From Deltaproteobacteria bacterium (GTDB taxonomy: Bacteria > Desulfobacterota > Deferrisomatia > Deferrisomatales > BM512): 64,000 nucleotides of DNA. The notes beneath the pieces are model-generated. The model searched no databases. It had not been told where the DNA came from and saw only the letters and a list, made by a program, of their open reading frames with translations. Of this stretch, positions 34,151 to 44,309 are shown piece by piece (positions within the stretch are counted from its first letter, which is position 1; every line of letters begins with the position of its first letter). The stretch lies in assembly GCA_030591565.1 (NCBI GenBank), contig JAUVAU010000006.1, positions 1 to 64,000 on the forward strand. Direction: 5' to 3'. A program made the translations under genes and the position numbers.

Positions 34151-34486
34151 TTATTTGGATTTGTAGCGGGCCGGGTCGTCAAAAAAGTCGATGGCGGCTA
34201 CATCGGTGAGGCAGAGCGCCTCATGGACGCCATCTTTGTCGATAACGTAGACCTCGCCGGGGCCGTATACCTTCGTGACCCCCTCAATGGTCAACTTGAG
34301 TTGGCCGCTCACCACTATCCCCCACTGGGCGCAGTGGCTGTGGGGCGGGACAACGGTGCCTTTGGGCAGCTTGAAGAAGAGCGCCTGGTGTTTTTCGCCC
34401 TGGAGCAGTCGGGAGTAGACGCCCTCGAAGGGGATGTCCGCCTCGGGCATTTTGTCTATGAAGTCGGAGTAGATTTTTTCCATCAT
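34151..34486 (-). CDS. Small cupin-domain protein
   Basis: 111 residues, a single cupin barrel: P-P-H-S-H-C-A-Q-W-G (motif 1, with two His and a Gln where Glu is common) and G-P-G-E-V-Y-V-I-D-K-D-G-V-H (motif 2). The substrate is unknown. The start at 34486 has GGAGG 5 nt upstream; the longer frame to 34498 would put that ribosome-binding site inside the gene. Confidence 0.85.
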   Translation of the reverse strand: MMEKIYSDFIDKMPEADIPFEGVYSRLLQGEKHQALFFKLPKGTVVPPHSHCAQWGIVVSGQLKLTIEGVTKVYGPGEVYVIDKDGVHEALCLTDVAAIDFFDDPARYKSK

Positions 34487-34641
34487 GCTTTCCTCCATTC
34501 ACCTTCAAAAAAGTGATTACCAAGGCCAAAATACCATGAAGAGAGGCTCAGTTGCGAGCCAAGGTGTATGGGTCGCCAACCCCTGTTTTTTTGGTGGAGA
34601 AAAGCGGGGCGCAGAGGTGGGGATTATTTGCCCGACTTCGG

Positions 34642-34670
34642 TTGACACGCCCCCCCCCGCCACCTATCAT
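34642..34670 (+). promoter_or_regulatory. Sigma70-type promoter of the rdgC-like operon
   Basis: TTGACA and TATCAT are separated by exactly 17 nt, and the spacer contains a long C tract. The -10 box is 37 nt before ATG 34708. Confidence 0.75.
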
Positions 34671-34707
34671 CCGCTAACTGTATTTCCCCTCAGGAAAGGC
34701 AAAGTCA

Positions 34708-35331
34708 ATGGCGGTTTATTCAGGTGCAGTCAGGTTCAGGCGTTACCAGGTTTTGGGGAAAATCCCCGAAGACCCGGCGACGACATATTCCGAAAAAATC
34801 AAACATTTCAGCTTTGATCCCCTCAGCGACGAGGACGTGCGCACCGAGGCGGTGGGCTGGGTGGCTACCGACGATTGGTTCGACACCGATCTCTATCCGG
34901 GCCGCATCGGGGTGGGGCGTCAGATTTTCATGACGCTGCGGCTCGACGAGCGCAAGATCCCCTCCAAAATTCTTGTCCACGAGTGCAAGAAGCTCGAAGC
35001 GGAGTGGAAAGAGAAGAATGATCGCGATCGCCTCAGCCGCTCCGAGCGCGATGACGTGAAGTCAATCGTCACACGCAACCTCAGCGCACGGGTGTTGCCC
35101 TCGGTGCGCGGGGTGGATTTTTGCTGGGACCTGGACCGCTCCGAGCTGCTTTTTTTCAGCTGCGCGGAGAAGGTCAACGAGTCCTTTCGCACTATTTTCG
35201 AGAAGACATTTACGGCGACGTTGCGCCCGCTCATCCCCTTTGCGCTTGCGGTGCGGGAGCTGGATGAAAAGGGTACGGCGCAGGCCTCGACTGTGTATGA
35301 GACACCCTTCGCCGAAGGGGAGGGCCGCTAA
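34708..35331 (+). CDS. RdgC-like protein, N-terminal half
   Basis: 207 residues resembling the first two-thirds of RdgC (recombination-associated, ring-shaped DNA-binding protein): a start with V-R-F-R-R-Y-Q-V, then E-A-V-G-W-V, R-L-D-E-R-K-I-P-S-K-I-L, the charged helix S-R-S-E-R-D-D-V-K, and V-L-P-S-V-R-G. The E. coli protein is one chain of about 300 residues; here the rest appears to be the next frame, joined by a TAATG overlap. A clear sigma70 promoter precedes the gene. Confidence 0.65.
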   Translation: MAVYSGAVRFRRYQVLGKIPEDPATTYSEKIKHFSFDPLSDEDVRTEAVGWVATDDWFDTDLYPGRIGVGRQIFMTLRLDERKIPSKILVHECKKLEAEWKEKNDRDRLSRSERDDVKSIVTRNLSARVLPSVRGVDFCWDLDRSELLFFSCAEKVNESFRTIFEKTFTATLRPLIPFALAVRELDEKGTAQASTVYETPFAEGEGR

Positions 35332-35864
35332 TGGATGTGCTAAAGGCGATAGATGACAAGGCGTTCTGGGGTTATGACTTTCTCACTTGGCTCTGGTTCA
35401 GGTCCGAGGGAGAGGGGGGCGAGTTCCAGTGCGGCTCCCACGGCCCCGCGAGTCTCTGGGTCGAGGACCACATGGTGCTTGAGAGCGATGTCAGCGACAG
35501 CAAGGAGAACATCCTCAAATCCGGTGAAGTCTCCAGCTCCGCCGAGGCCGCAGCAGCGCTGGCGGTGGGCAAGAAGGTCACCCGCGCACGTTTCGGCATG
35601 ATAAGGGGCGAGTTCCAGTGGAGCTTCCTCATTGATGGACGAACCTTCGACATCACCTCCATGAAGATTCCCAAGGTCGAATCCGAGGAGGAAGAAGATG
35701 ACGGCGCAGCCACGGCGCTGGTGCGCATGGGACACGTCAGGGTCTGCCTTGAAATAATTGACGAGCTTTTCGCCCAGTTCACCCAGCTGAGGGTATCGGG
35801 CGAATGGGGGAAGACCACTCTGGACGAGATGGCGCTGTGGATTTCGGAGAAGAAGGGCGGCTGA
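35331..35864 (+). CDS. RdgC-like protein, C-terminal half
   Basis: 177 residues with F-L-T-W-L-W-F-R-S-E near the start, L-W-V-E-D-H-M-V-L-E, and A-L-A-V-G-K-K-V-T-R-A-R-F, which resemble the C-terminal part of RdgC (compare its G-K-R-V-T-x-L-A-L-T-W stretch). It starts on the stop of the N-terminal half (TAATG) and its own stop overlaps the next gene (TGATG), so translation is coupled. It may be an ancestral two-subunit form or a fission. The annotation rests on motif resemblance only. Confidence 0.6.
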   Translation: MDVLKAIDDKAFWGYDFLTWLWFRSEGEGGEFQCGSHGPASLWVEDHMVLESDVSDSKENILKSGEVSSSAEAAAALAVGKKVTRARFGMIRGEFQWSFLIDGRTFDITSMKIPKVESEEEEDDGAATALVRMGHVRVCLEIIDELFAQFTQLRVSGEWGKTTLDEMALWISEKKGG

Positions 35865-36067
35865 TGCTGAAGACGGTGCCCTACACACTCCTCATAGGGT
35901 TAGCCGTCGTAATGGCCCTGGCGCCGTTCACCCAAAAGCCGCACCTGATAGAAAAAGTACAGATGTTGCTGGCGGGGGAGCTTAAACGTCCGCTGGATAT
36001 ATTCGATCTCTTTTTCCACTCCGCTCCGCTCTTCGCGATCATCCTCAAATGGGTGACCAACAGGTAG
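35864..36067 (+). CDS. Small conserved-looking membrane protein
   Basis: 67 residues with two hydrophobic segments (residues 5-20 and 48-63) separated by a basic-amphipathic loop (H-L-I-E-K-V-Q-M-L-L-A-G-E-L-K-R). Its start overlaps the stop of the RdgC C-terminal half as TGATG, so it belongs to that operon. No function can be assigned; short membrane proteins of this pattern are sometimes annotated as RND-transporter-like without evidence. Confidence 0.65.
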   Translation: MLKTVPYTLLIGLAVVMALAPFTQKPHLIEKVQMLLAGELKRPLDIFDLFFHSAPLFAIILKWVTNR

Positions 36068-36087
36068 CGCCAAGGGAGGCAGGCAAA

Positions 36088-37071
36088 ATGGGTTTTGACA
36101 GTTTACGCTCCATCGCCGGGAATTTTCAGCTCGCCAAATTGTTTATGACCGCCCTTGAGCTGGGAGTATTTGAGGTTCTGAACTCCGGCCCCCTTGACCA
36201 TGAAGAGCTGGCTGCAAAGATCGACGCCGATCCGCGCGCCACGAGAATCGCGGTGGATGCGCTGGTGGCGACCTCCCTAGTTGGAAAAGATGGTAAACGC
36301 TACTTCAACACGGATGATTGCAGCCGCTATCTGGTTAAAAAATCCCCCGATTACTGTGGCTCGCTCCTGCTCCACATGAACGCGACCTGGCGTGACTGGT
36401 CCGAGCTGGCCTGCACCTGGAAGCGGGGGTACGCGCTCTGCGAAAGAAAAGATGAGACGATTCCATCTGACCCGGCCGAGAATGAAAATTTCATCCTTGC
36501 GATGGAGGTGGTGACAAGGGATGCCGCCCCGATCATCGCCAAAAGGTTGGCGCTAGCGGACCGTAAGACGATACTGGACGTGGGCGCGGGACCGGGTAAC
36601 TATGCGCTCTGCTTTGCAGGGGAGGCTCCCCAGGCGACCGTGACGCACTTTGACCTCAGGCCCACGAGCGAGATCGCCAAAAAATTTGTGGCGGGCAAAG
36701 AGAACTCCGAACGCATCCGGTTTGTCTCCGGCGATTTTCTTGCCGACCCCCTTGGCGAGGGTTTCGATTTCATCTGGATGAGCCAAGTGCTCCACATGCT
36801 GGATGAAAAGGGCGCGGCCCGGCTTATAGCCAGGGCGGTCCAGGCGCTAAGTCCGGGTGGTACGCTCGCCGTGCATGAGCATTTTCTTGAGTCCTCGCGC
36901 ACCGCTCCCGTGCCGGCGGCGATCTTCAGTGTCCACATGCTCGCGGTGACCCATTCGGGGCGGGCATATGCGCATGGGGAGATTGGAAATTGGATGGTTG
37001 AGGCGGGATTGAATGTGGGCGAATTGATCGACTACGGCGGCGCTCCGAGGATTTTGGCAGCGACCAAATAA
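36088..37071 (+). CDS. SAM-dependent O-methyltransferase family protein
   Basis: 327 residues with the plant-COMT/HIOMT-like arrangement: an N-terminal winged-helix dimerisation region (L-F-M-T-A-L-E-L-G-V-F-E-V-L), then a class I methyltransferase domain with motif I D-V-G-A-G-P-G-N-Y-A near residue 168, D-F-I-W-M-S-Q-V-L-H-M, and the C-terminal L-S-P-G-G-T-L-A-V-H-E segment. The substrate is unknown. ATG 36088 has GGGAGG 8 nt upstream. It lies 20 nt after the small membrane gene. Confidence 0.85.
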   Translation: MGFDSLRSIAGNFQLAKLFMTALELGVFEVLNSGPLDHEELAAKIDADPRATRIAVDALVATSLVGKDGKRYFNTDDCSRYLVKKSPDYCGSLLLHMNATWRDWSELACTWKRGYALCERKDETIPSDPAENENFILAMEVVTRDAAPIIAKRLALADRKTILDVGAGPGNYALCFAGEAPQATVTHFDLRPTSEIAKKFVAGKENSERIRFVSGDFLADPLGEGFDFIWMSQVLHMLDEKGAARLIARAVQALSPGGTLAVHEHFLESSRTAPVPAAIFSVHMLAVTHSGRAYAHGEIGNWMVEAGLNVGELIDYGGAPRILAATK

Positions 37072-37147
37072 AGCACCTGTACACGTACTATTTTTATGTT
37101 ACCATCTCGCGGCTTTTGAAATTATTTTGCATTTTGAGGAGGCTTTA

Positions 37148-38752
<1,605 letters not shown>

Positions 38753-38765
38753 GTTGGTTGAGTAG

Positions 38766-38990
38766 ATCGCTGGCAAAGCCTGTCTTTTCTCCGATTGACT
38801 TCGTCAGGCTAAGAAATGATCCTCGAAATACGACAAGTATTCCTCCGGTTATTTCTTATCACCTTCCTTGTTCTCGAAGAAAATCCAGCCCTTGTCAGCA
38901 ATCAGCCAGGCTGGGTAAGTAGACAGACAATTGCAAGTAGACAATTTTCCAGCCAACTTCCTTTTGTCTGCCTTTGTCAACAGCTTGGCG
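38766..38990 (+). repeat. Structured intergenic repeat, family A copy 3 with tail hairpin
   Basis: Same layout as copy 2: outer stem with CGCTGGCAAAGCC and GTCAGCAATC sides, common core, then a tail hairpin with GTAGACAA / TTGTCTGC and the end TTTGTCAACAGC. It occupies essentially the whole gap between convergent pckA and degP and reaches to 4 nt before the degP stop. Confidence 0.9.
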
Positions 38991-38993
38991 TCT

Positions 38994-40379
38994 CTAGGGA
39001 TTTAGCGAGATATGGTAGCCGACCTTGCCGCGCTGGATGAGGAGCACCACGGTTTCCCGGTGGCTGGCGTTTAGCAGGGCCTTCTCAAACGCACCGCTGG
39101 TGTCCACTGACACGTCGTTGATACGCCGCACCAGGTCACCCGGTTCGATGCCTACTTCATCGGCGGGACCGTTTCTGGTCACCCGGTCAACCAGCATCCC
39201 ACGGGAAGTGTAGAGGTTCAGCTTGGCGGCCTGCGCCCCGCTGTTCTCGATCACGGTGAGTCCCAACCACTCCAGGGCGAGGTTCTTGGCATAGTCCTCC
39301 GGTATCGAACCGGTTTGAATGGAGATTTTTTTCTCGCCACCGCCGGTCAAAATCGTCAGTTCGACTTTGCTGTCCGCCGTGAACCCCGCCATGCGGTCGA
39401 GATAATCCGCCCGCGTTTGAAGTTGTCGCCCCTCAAGTTTGACGATCAGGTCGCCCCTAGCGATGCCGGCTTTCCGGGCCGGGCTTGCGTCGAAGACCCT
39501 TCTGACCAGCACCCCCACAGGTTTTTCGAGGCCGAAATGTTCGGCGATGTCCCGGTCCACCTCCTGAACCTGTATGCCCATCCAGGCGCGGTGGACTTCG
39601 CCGTAGTGGATCAGGTCGGAGACTATCCGGCGGGCCTTGTCGATGGGGATCGCGAAGCCTATCCCCTCTGCGCTCTCGTAAATAGCCGTGTTGATGCCGA
39701 TAAGCTCCCCCAGGATGTTCAGGATGGGGCCACCCGAGTTGCCGGGGTTGATGGAGGCGTCGGTCTGGATGAATTCGCTGTAGGTTTTGCCGTCGCGGCC
39801 CCTGATCGTGCGGTCCAGCGCGCTGACCACTCCGGTGGTCACGGTGTGGGAGAGGCCGAAGGGGTTGCCTATGGCTATGACCGTTTCGCCGATCATCAGG
39901 TCGCCCGAGTGGCCCATCTCGATGAAGGGGAGGGTCTTGTCGGTGTCGATCTTCAGGACGGCAAGGTCGGTGCGCGCATCGGCGCCCACGAGGTTGGCCT
40001 CGAAGGTGTCGCCGTTGGAGAGCGTGATGATTATGGTGGTGGCGTTGTTGACCACGTGATCGTTGGTGAGGATATGTCCGGCGGTGTCGATTATGACCCC
40101 TGAGCCAAGTGTTGAGGATTCCCTCACGCTGTCGGGTAGCTCTCCAAAGAAATCGCGGAAGAACTTATCGAGGAGGGGGTTGCCCAGCAGCGAGGAGGGT
40201 CGCCGCTCCACTGTCCTGGTCGAGACGTTCACAACCGCCGGGCCCGCCTTGCGTATCGCCTTGACCACCGGGGTCTCGCGCTGGGCGGTGGAGTTATGCT
40301 CGGCCAAGACCCCGGCGGCCGGCAGGAGACAGAGGAGAAGCGCCAGAGACGTGTACAGAGACTTACATGTGGTGTGCAA
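38994..40379 (-). CDS. degP: Periplasmic serine protease/chaperone of the DegP/HtrA family
   Basis: 461 residues: signal peptide (residues 1-26, hydrophobic L-A-L-L-L-C-L-L-P-A-A-G-V-L-A), trypsin-like domain with H in T-N-D-H-V-V, D in R-T-D-L-A-V-L-K-I-D and S in N-P-G-N-S-G-G-P-I-L, then two PDZ domains (G-I-A-R-G-D-L-I-V and G-I-E-P-G-D-L-V). It degrades or refolds damaged envelope proteins. The start is a TTG at 40379 with GGAGG 7 nt upstream. Divergent from nadE. Confidence 0.96.
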   Translation of the reverse strand: MHTTCKSLYTSLALLLCLLPAAGVLAEHNSTAQRETPVVKAIRKAGPAVVNVSTRTVERRPSSLLGNPLLDKFFRDFFGELPDSVRESSTLGSGVIIDTAGHILTNDHVVNNATTIIITLSNGDTFEANLVGADARTDLAVLKIDTDKTLPFIEMGHSGDLMIGETVIAIGNPFGLSHTVTTGVVSALDRTIRGRDGKTYSEFIQTDASINPGNSGGPILNILGELIGINTAIYESAEGIGFAIPIDKARRIVSDLIHYGEVHRAWMGIQVQEVDRDIAEHFGLEKPVGVLVRRVFDASPARKAGIARGDLIVKLEGRQLQTRADYLDRMAGFTADSKVELTILTGGGEKKISIQTGSIPEDYAKNLALEWLGLTVIENSGAQAAKLNLYTSRGMLVDRVTRNGPADEVGIEPGDLVRRINDVSVDTSGAFEKALLNASHRETVVLLIQRGKVGYHISLNP

Positions 40380-40536
40380 TTTTCCACCTCCATCAGCTGG
40401 GTCAGACCCCTATTGTAAGTGTGAAGTTGGGCATGGCAAGCCAATTAGGGTAAAAAGGGAATGGACGCGACCAGCTTTGTATCTTAGGCTTGGGGTTTGA
40501 ACGACTGGATACGGGATTTTTACCGAAGGATTTGGC

Positions 40537-42264
40537 ATGGTTCGACTTACCTTGCACCAGATGAACCCCACCGTGGGCGACATTGAGGGCAATACCGAAA
40601 AGATATTGCAGGGGATAGCAGCCGCCCGGGAGGTCGGAGCGCAGCTGGTGATCTTCCCCGAATGCGCCGTGACCGGCTATCCGGCAGAGGACCTGCTCTT
40701 CGTAGGCTCCTTCATCGATGAGAATACCAAGGCTATTCAAAGAATTGCCGAGGCCACCAGGGGGCTTGTGGCGCTTGTGGGCTTTGTCCACCGTGACGAC
40801 GACATCTACAACGCGGCGGCCATTCTTGCCGACGGCGAGATAAAGGGAGTGGTCAAAAAGTCGATCCTGCCCAACTACGGCGTCTTTGACGAGAATCGCT
40901 ACTTTCAGAGCGCCGAGTGTCCGGTGGTGTTGAAGATGGGGGAGGCCAGGGTCGGCGTCACCATCTGCGAGGACCTCTGGCACGCCAATGGTCCGGCGCG
41001 GGAGCAGTCGCTCTTTGGCGGGGCCGAGCTTATAGTCAACATCTCCGCCTCTCCCTACCACCGGGGCAAACCGGCGCGGCGCGAGGCCATGCTTGCCACC
41101 AGGGCCACCGATTACGGTGTATACGTCGCCTTCTGCAACATGGTTGGGGGTCAGGACGAACTGGTCTTCGACGGCAACTCCGCAGTATTCACCCCGGCGG
41201 GCGAGGTCATCACCAGGGCCGTGCCCTTTGAAGAGCATATGATAGTTGCCGACGTGGACCTCTCCCAGGCGCTTGACCAGCGGCTGAAGGAACCCCGGCG
41301 GCGCGCGGCGAGGGATATGGAACCTGAGGGGCAGCGCACACTTCAATTCGTTGAGGTGCCCTTGTACGACAATGTAAAGCCACCCATAGCCACACACACC
41401 ACAACCGAACCGGACGAACTGGAAGAGATATACAGAGCGCTGACGCTCGGCTGCTCCGATTACGTGGGGAAAAACGACTTCAATAAGGCGGTGCTTGGGC
41501 TCAGCGGCGGTATCGACTCGGCGCTGACCGCTGCGATAGCGGTGGATGCGCTGGGGGCCGGGAATGTGGTGGGCGTCACCATGCCCTCGAAGTATTCCAG
41601 CGAAGGCAGCGTTGACGACAGCGTGGAGCTTGCCCGAAACCTTGGGGTTGAGATACACAACATCCCCATCGGCGACCCCTTCGATGCCTACATCCAGTCG
41701 CTCGCACCCCTTTTCGCGGGGCTTGAGATGGACGTGGCGGAGGAAAACCTCCAGGCGCGGATCAGGGGCACGCTCTTGATGGCGCTCTCCAATAAATTTG
41801 GCTGGCTGCTGCTCAGCACCGGCAACAAGAGCGAAACCTCAGTGGGCTACTGCACCCTCTACGGCGACATGGCGGGGGGGTTCAACCTGCTAAAGGACGT
41901 CCCCAAGACCCTCGTCTATGAGCTGTGCCACTGGCGAAACGGACAGACACGCCGCCCCTGGATACCCACCTCCATAATCGAGAAGCCACCCAGCGCGGAG
42001 CTTCGGCCCGACCAGAAGGATTCGGACTCACTGCCGCCATATGCGGTGCTGGACCCGATCCTCAAGGTCCTGGTGGAAGACGATGGGGCGCTTGACGGGG
42101 TTAGGGAGCTCTATGGCGAGGAGACCGTTTCGCGGATCGTAGCGCTGGTGGACAGGAACGAATACAAGCGCCGCCAGGCGGCGCCGGGGGTCAGGATTAC
42201 GCCCAGGGCGTTTGGCAAAGACAGGCGTTATCCCATAACCAACCGCTACAAGCGGCCGGTTTAG
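40537..42264 (+). CDS. nadE: Glutamine-dependent NAD+ synthetase
   Basis: 575 residues in two domains. The N-terminal nitrilase-type amidase has the Glu (F-P-E-C), Lys (K-K-S-I-L-P-N-Y) and Cys (T-I-C-E-D-L-W) triad and releases ammonia from glutamine. The C-terminal ATP-pyrophosphatase has L-G-L-S-G-G-I-D-S-A near residue 320 and the NAD-synthesis motif G-N-K-S-E-T-S-V-G-Y. It amidates nicotinate adenine dinucleotide. Two family B repeats follow its stop. Confidence 0.97.
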   Translation: MVRLTLHQMNPTVGDIEGNTEKILQGIAAAREVGAQLVIFPECAVTGYPAEDLLFVGSFIDENTKAIQRIAEATRGLVALVGFVHRDDDIYNAAAILADGEIKGVVKKSILPNYGVFDENRYFQSAECPVVLKMGEARVGVTICEDLWHANGPAREQSLFGGAELIVNISASPYHRGKPARREAMLATRATDYGVYVAFCNMVGGQDELVFDGNSAVFTPAGEVITRAVPFEEHMIVADVDLSQALDQRLKEPRRRAARDMEPEGQRTLQFVEVPLYDNVKPPIATHTTTEPDELEEIYRALTLGCSDYVGKNDFNKAVLGLSGGIDSALTAAIAVDALGAGNVVGVTMPSKYSSEGSVDDSVELARNLGVEIHNIPIGDPFDAYIQSLAPLFAGLEMDVAEENLQARIRGTLLMALSNKFGWLLLSTGNKSETSVGYCTLYGDMAGGFNLLKDVPKTLVYELCHWRNGQTRRPWIPTSIIEKPPSAELRPDQKDSDSLPPYAVLDPILKVLVEDDGALDGVRELYGEETVSRIVALVDRNEYKRRQAAPGVRITPRAFGKDRRYPITNRYKRPV

Positions 42265-42265
42265 G

Positions 42266-42498
42266 AGCTTCGTCGAAAAACCCAGGATATCCTCCGATTG
42301 ACGTTGTCAGGGGCGAAAAATGATCCTCGAAATACTTTTTGGTATGCCTGCGGCCATTTTTCTTCCCTTCCTACTCCTCGAAGAATCTTCTGGGTTTCCT
42401 GTTTATCGTCGGCTTGGTGGGAGGTTTGCCCGGATCGGCTAAAATCTCCGGTTTAGTGTTAACCCCCCGCTTCGGGAGAGTTTTTTGGGGAGCCTCCT
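42266..42498 (+). repeat. Structured intergenic repeat, family B copy 4
   Basis: Starts 2 nt after the nadE stop with GGAGCTTCGTCGAAAAACCC and runs through the core and second module to TTTTTTGGGGAGCC. It is followed without a gap by copy 5, whose first 40 nt are identical apart from one base. Confidence 0.9.
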
Positions 42499-42609
42499 GG
42501 AGCTTCGTCGAAAAACCCAGGATATCCTCCGATTGACGTTGTCAGGGGCGAAAAATGATCCTCGAAATACCTGTCAGTATGCCTCCGGTCATTTTTCTTC
42601 CCTTCCCGG
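42499..42609 (+). repeat. Structured intergenic repeat, family B copy 5 (truncated)
   Basis: Second unit of a head-to-tail tandem. It matches copy 4 through the left arm and inner hairpin but breaks at CCCTTCCCGGTTCC, losing the right outer arm and second module. The remaining 87 nt of the gap to the DUF2062 gene contains a TTGACA at 42644 without a convincing -10. Confidence 0.88.
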
Positions 42610-42696
42610 TTCCGTGCCGCGAGCGATTTTTCTTTTGTGCTGCTTGACAAAGTTGCTATGCTCCAAACTCTCTTTTAGTAAGCATTCTTCCCAACG

Positions 42697-43224
42697 GTGC
42701 AGATGAAGCTCAAGCGAATCCCCAGATATTTGTATTTCCGGGCTGTCCGTATCCACGGATCGCCAAGGGAGATAGCCATGGGCATGGCCATCGGTCTGGG
42801 CGTGGGGATGACGCCGACCATGGGCGTGCAGATGGCTATCGCCATCCCCATCGCGGCGATAGCGCGCCAGAGTAAAATCAGCGCCGCCATCGGCTGCTGG
42901 CTCTCCAACCCGGTAACGCTCATACCGCTTTATTCCGCCACCTACACCCTGGGGGCGCTGGTGATGGGGAGAGCGCTGAGCCCGCCCGACGGCTTTGTGG
43001 AGACGCTGACCAACTGGCGGCTCATCCTCTCCGACATCCTCCTGCCCTGTTGGGTCGGTGGGCTGATCGCCGCAATCCCGGTGGGTATCGCAGGCTACTG
43101 GCTGACCATCCAGGCGGTGGTCGCCTACCGGCTAAAAATACGGCAGCGCCGCCTTGCCCGGATGCACCGTTGGAAGTGGGATGACGATGAAGGCTGGAAG
43201 CGCGTCAACCGCGAAGCGGACTAA
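42697..43224 (+). CDS. DUF2062 membrane protein
   Basis: 175 residues: a basic start, P-R-E-I-A-M-G-M-A-I-G-L-G-V-G-M-T-P, then hydrophobic segments interrupted by S-N-P-V-T-L-I-P-L-Y, ending in a cytoplasmic basic tail with a W-K-W-D-D-D-E motif. This is the DUF2062 pattern. Function unknown. The start may be GTG 42697 or ATG 42703; neither has a strong ribosome-binding site. Confidence 0.85.
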   Translation: MQMKLKRIPRYLYFRAVRIHGSPREIAMGMAIGLGVGMTPTMGVQMAIAIPIAAIARQSKISAAIGCWLSNPVTLIPLYSATYTLGALVMGRALSPPDGFVETLTNWRLILSDILLPCWVGGLIAAIPVGIAGYWLTIQAVVAYRLKIRQRRLARMHRWKWDDDEGWKRVNREAD

Positions 43225-43274
43225 CTGCCCACTAAACGAGAAAGCAAACCCCCTTACAACTTGAGGTAACGCGC

Positions 43275-44117
43275 ATGCCGCTATTCGGCGCACATATGTC
43301 AGTGGCAGGAGGGTTGGAAAAAGCCTTCGACCACCTGGAAGCCGTTGACGGCGAGGCCCTTCAGATTTTCACCAAAAATCAACGTCGGTGGCAATCGCCT
43401 CCCCTTGGTGACGAGACTGCGCAAAAGTTCCTGGGCCGCTGGGAAGAGTTGGGCAACCCCCCGGTGGCCTCCCACGGCAGCTATCTGTTGAACCTCGCCA
43501 CTCCCGACCCCGCGCTGGGGTTAAAGTCGATTGAAAATCTGGTGGATGAGCTTGGGCGCTGCCGGACGTTGCGCATTCCCTACGCCATAATCCATCCCGG
43601 CTCACACGTGGGCGAAGGGGTGGAGGTGGGGTTGAAAAACCTCGTCACCCGGCTCGAAGAGGTGTTCGCGCGCACCCGGGGGGTTACCGTCCTTCTGGAG
43701 AACACGGCGGGCGCCGGCAATGGGTTGGGGTCTACCTTCGAGGAGCTGGCGAGGGCCATAGATATGTCGGCCACCCCCGAGCGGCTCGGAGTGTGCTTCG
43801 ACACCTGCCATGCTTTTGCCGCCGGTTACGATATACGAGGGGCGGACAGCTACAGGGAAGCGATGGACCACCTCGTCACACTGGTGGGGTTGGAGAAGAT
43901 CAACTGGTTCCACCTGAACGATTCGCTGGGGGAGTTGGGTTCGCACAAGGATCGTCACGGACACATAGGCAAGGAGCAGATAGGTCTCGCCGGATTTTCA
44001 AATCTGGTAAATGACCCGCGCTTTAAAGACCACCCGATGGTTCTTGAGACGCCCAAGGATGAAACCCTTGAAGATGACAGGAAAAATCTGGCCTGTTTGC
44101 GCAGCCTTGTTGACTAA
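43275..44117 (+). CDS. nfo: Endonuclease IV (AP endonuclease)
   Basis: 280 residues, TIM-barrel AP endonuclease. Zn ligands fall in G-A-H-M-S-V, I-I-H-P-G-S-H, L-L-E-N-T-A-G, C-F-D-T-C-H-A-F-A-A-G-Y, F-H-L-N-D-S and D-R-H-G-H-I-G. It cleaves DNA at abasic sites during base-excision repair. A terminator lies 91 nt downstream. Confidence 0.97.
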   Translation: MPLFGAHMSVAGGLEKAFDHLEAVDGEALQIFTKNQRRWQSPPLGDETAQKFLGRWEELGNPPVASHGSYLLNLATPDPALGLKSIENLVDELGRCRTLRIPYAIIHPGSHVGEGVEVGLKNLVTRLEEVFARTRGVTVLLENTAGAGNGLGSTFEELARAIDMSATPERLGVCFDTCHAFAAGYDIRGADSYREAMDHLVTLVGLEKINWFHLNDSLGELGSHKDRHGHIGKEQIGLAGFSNLVNDPRFKDHPMVLETPKDETLEDDRKNLACLRSLVD

Positions 44118-44207
44118 AATCAAAAAAATGCAAGTAATGTAATAAAAATGACTTATTTACTCCACAAACGAAAAAAACCGGGTATATTCGTATCAGCTAC
44201 ACCCTGT

Positions 44208-44249
44208 TTGGCCCCGATACCCTCCTCCTGGAGTCGGGGCCATTTTTTT
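44208..44249. terminator. Terminator between nfo and the permease gene
   Basis: TGGCCCCGA and TCGGGGCCA form a 9-bp stem around a GA/C-rich loop, followed by TTTTTTT on the plus strand. Convergent genes lie on both sides. Confidence 0.88.
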
Positions 44250-44309
44250 GCCCTGGGTCCGTGGTTTTGCCCCCGGTAGCCCTTTTTCCACAGTTCTGTT
44301 CCCGTAGCC

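Noticed and set aside
38816-39040. 74-residue open frame covering family A copy 3
   Set aside because: It is read from the repeat itself; the corresponding frame is cut short in other copies and it has no independent support.
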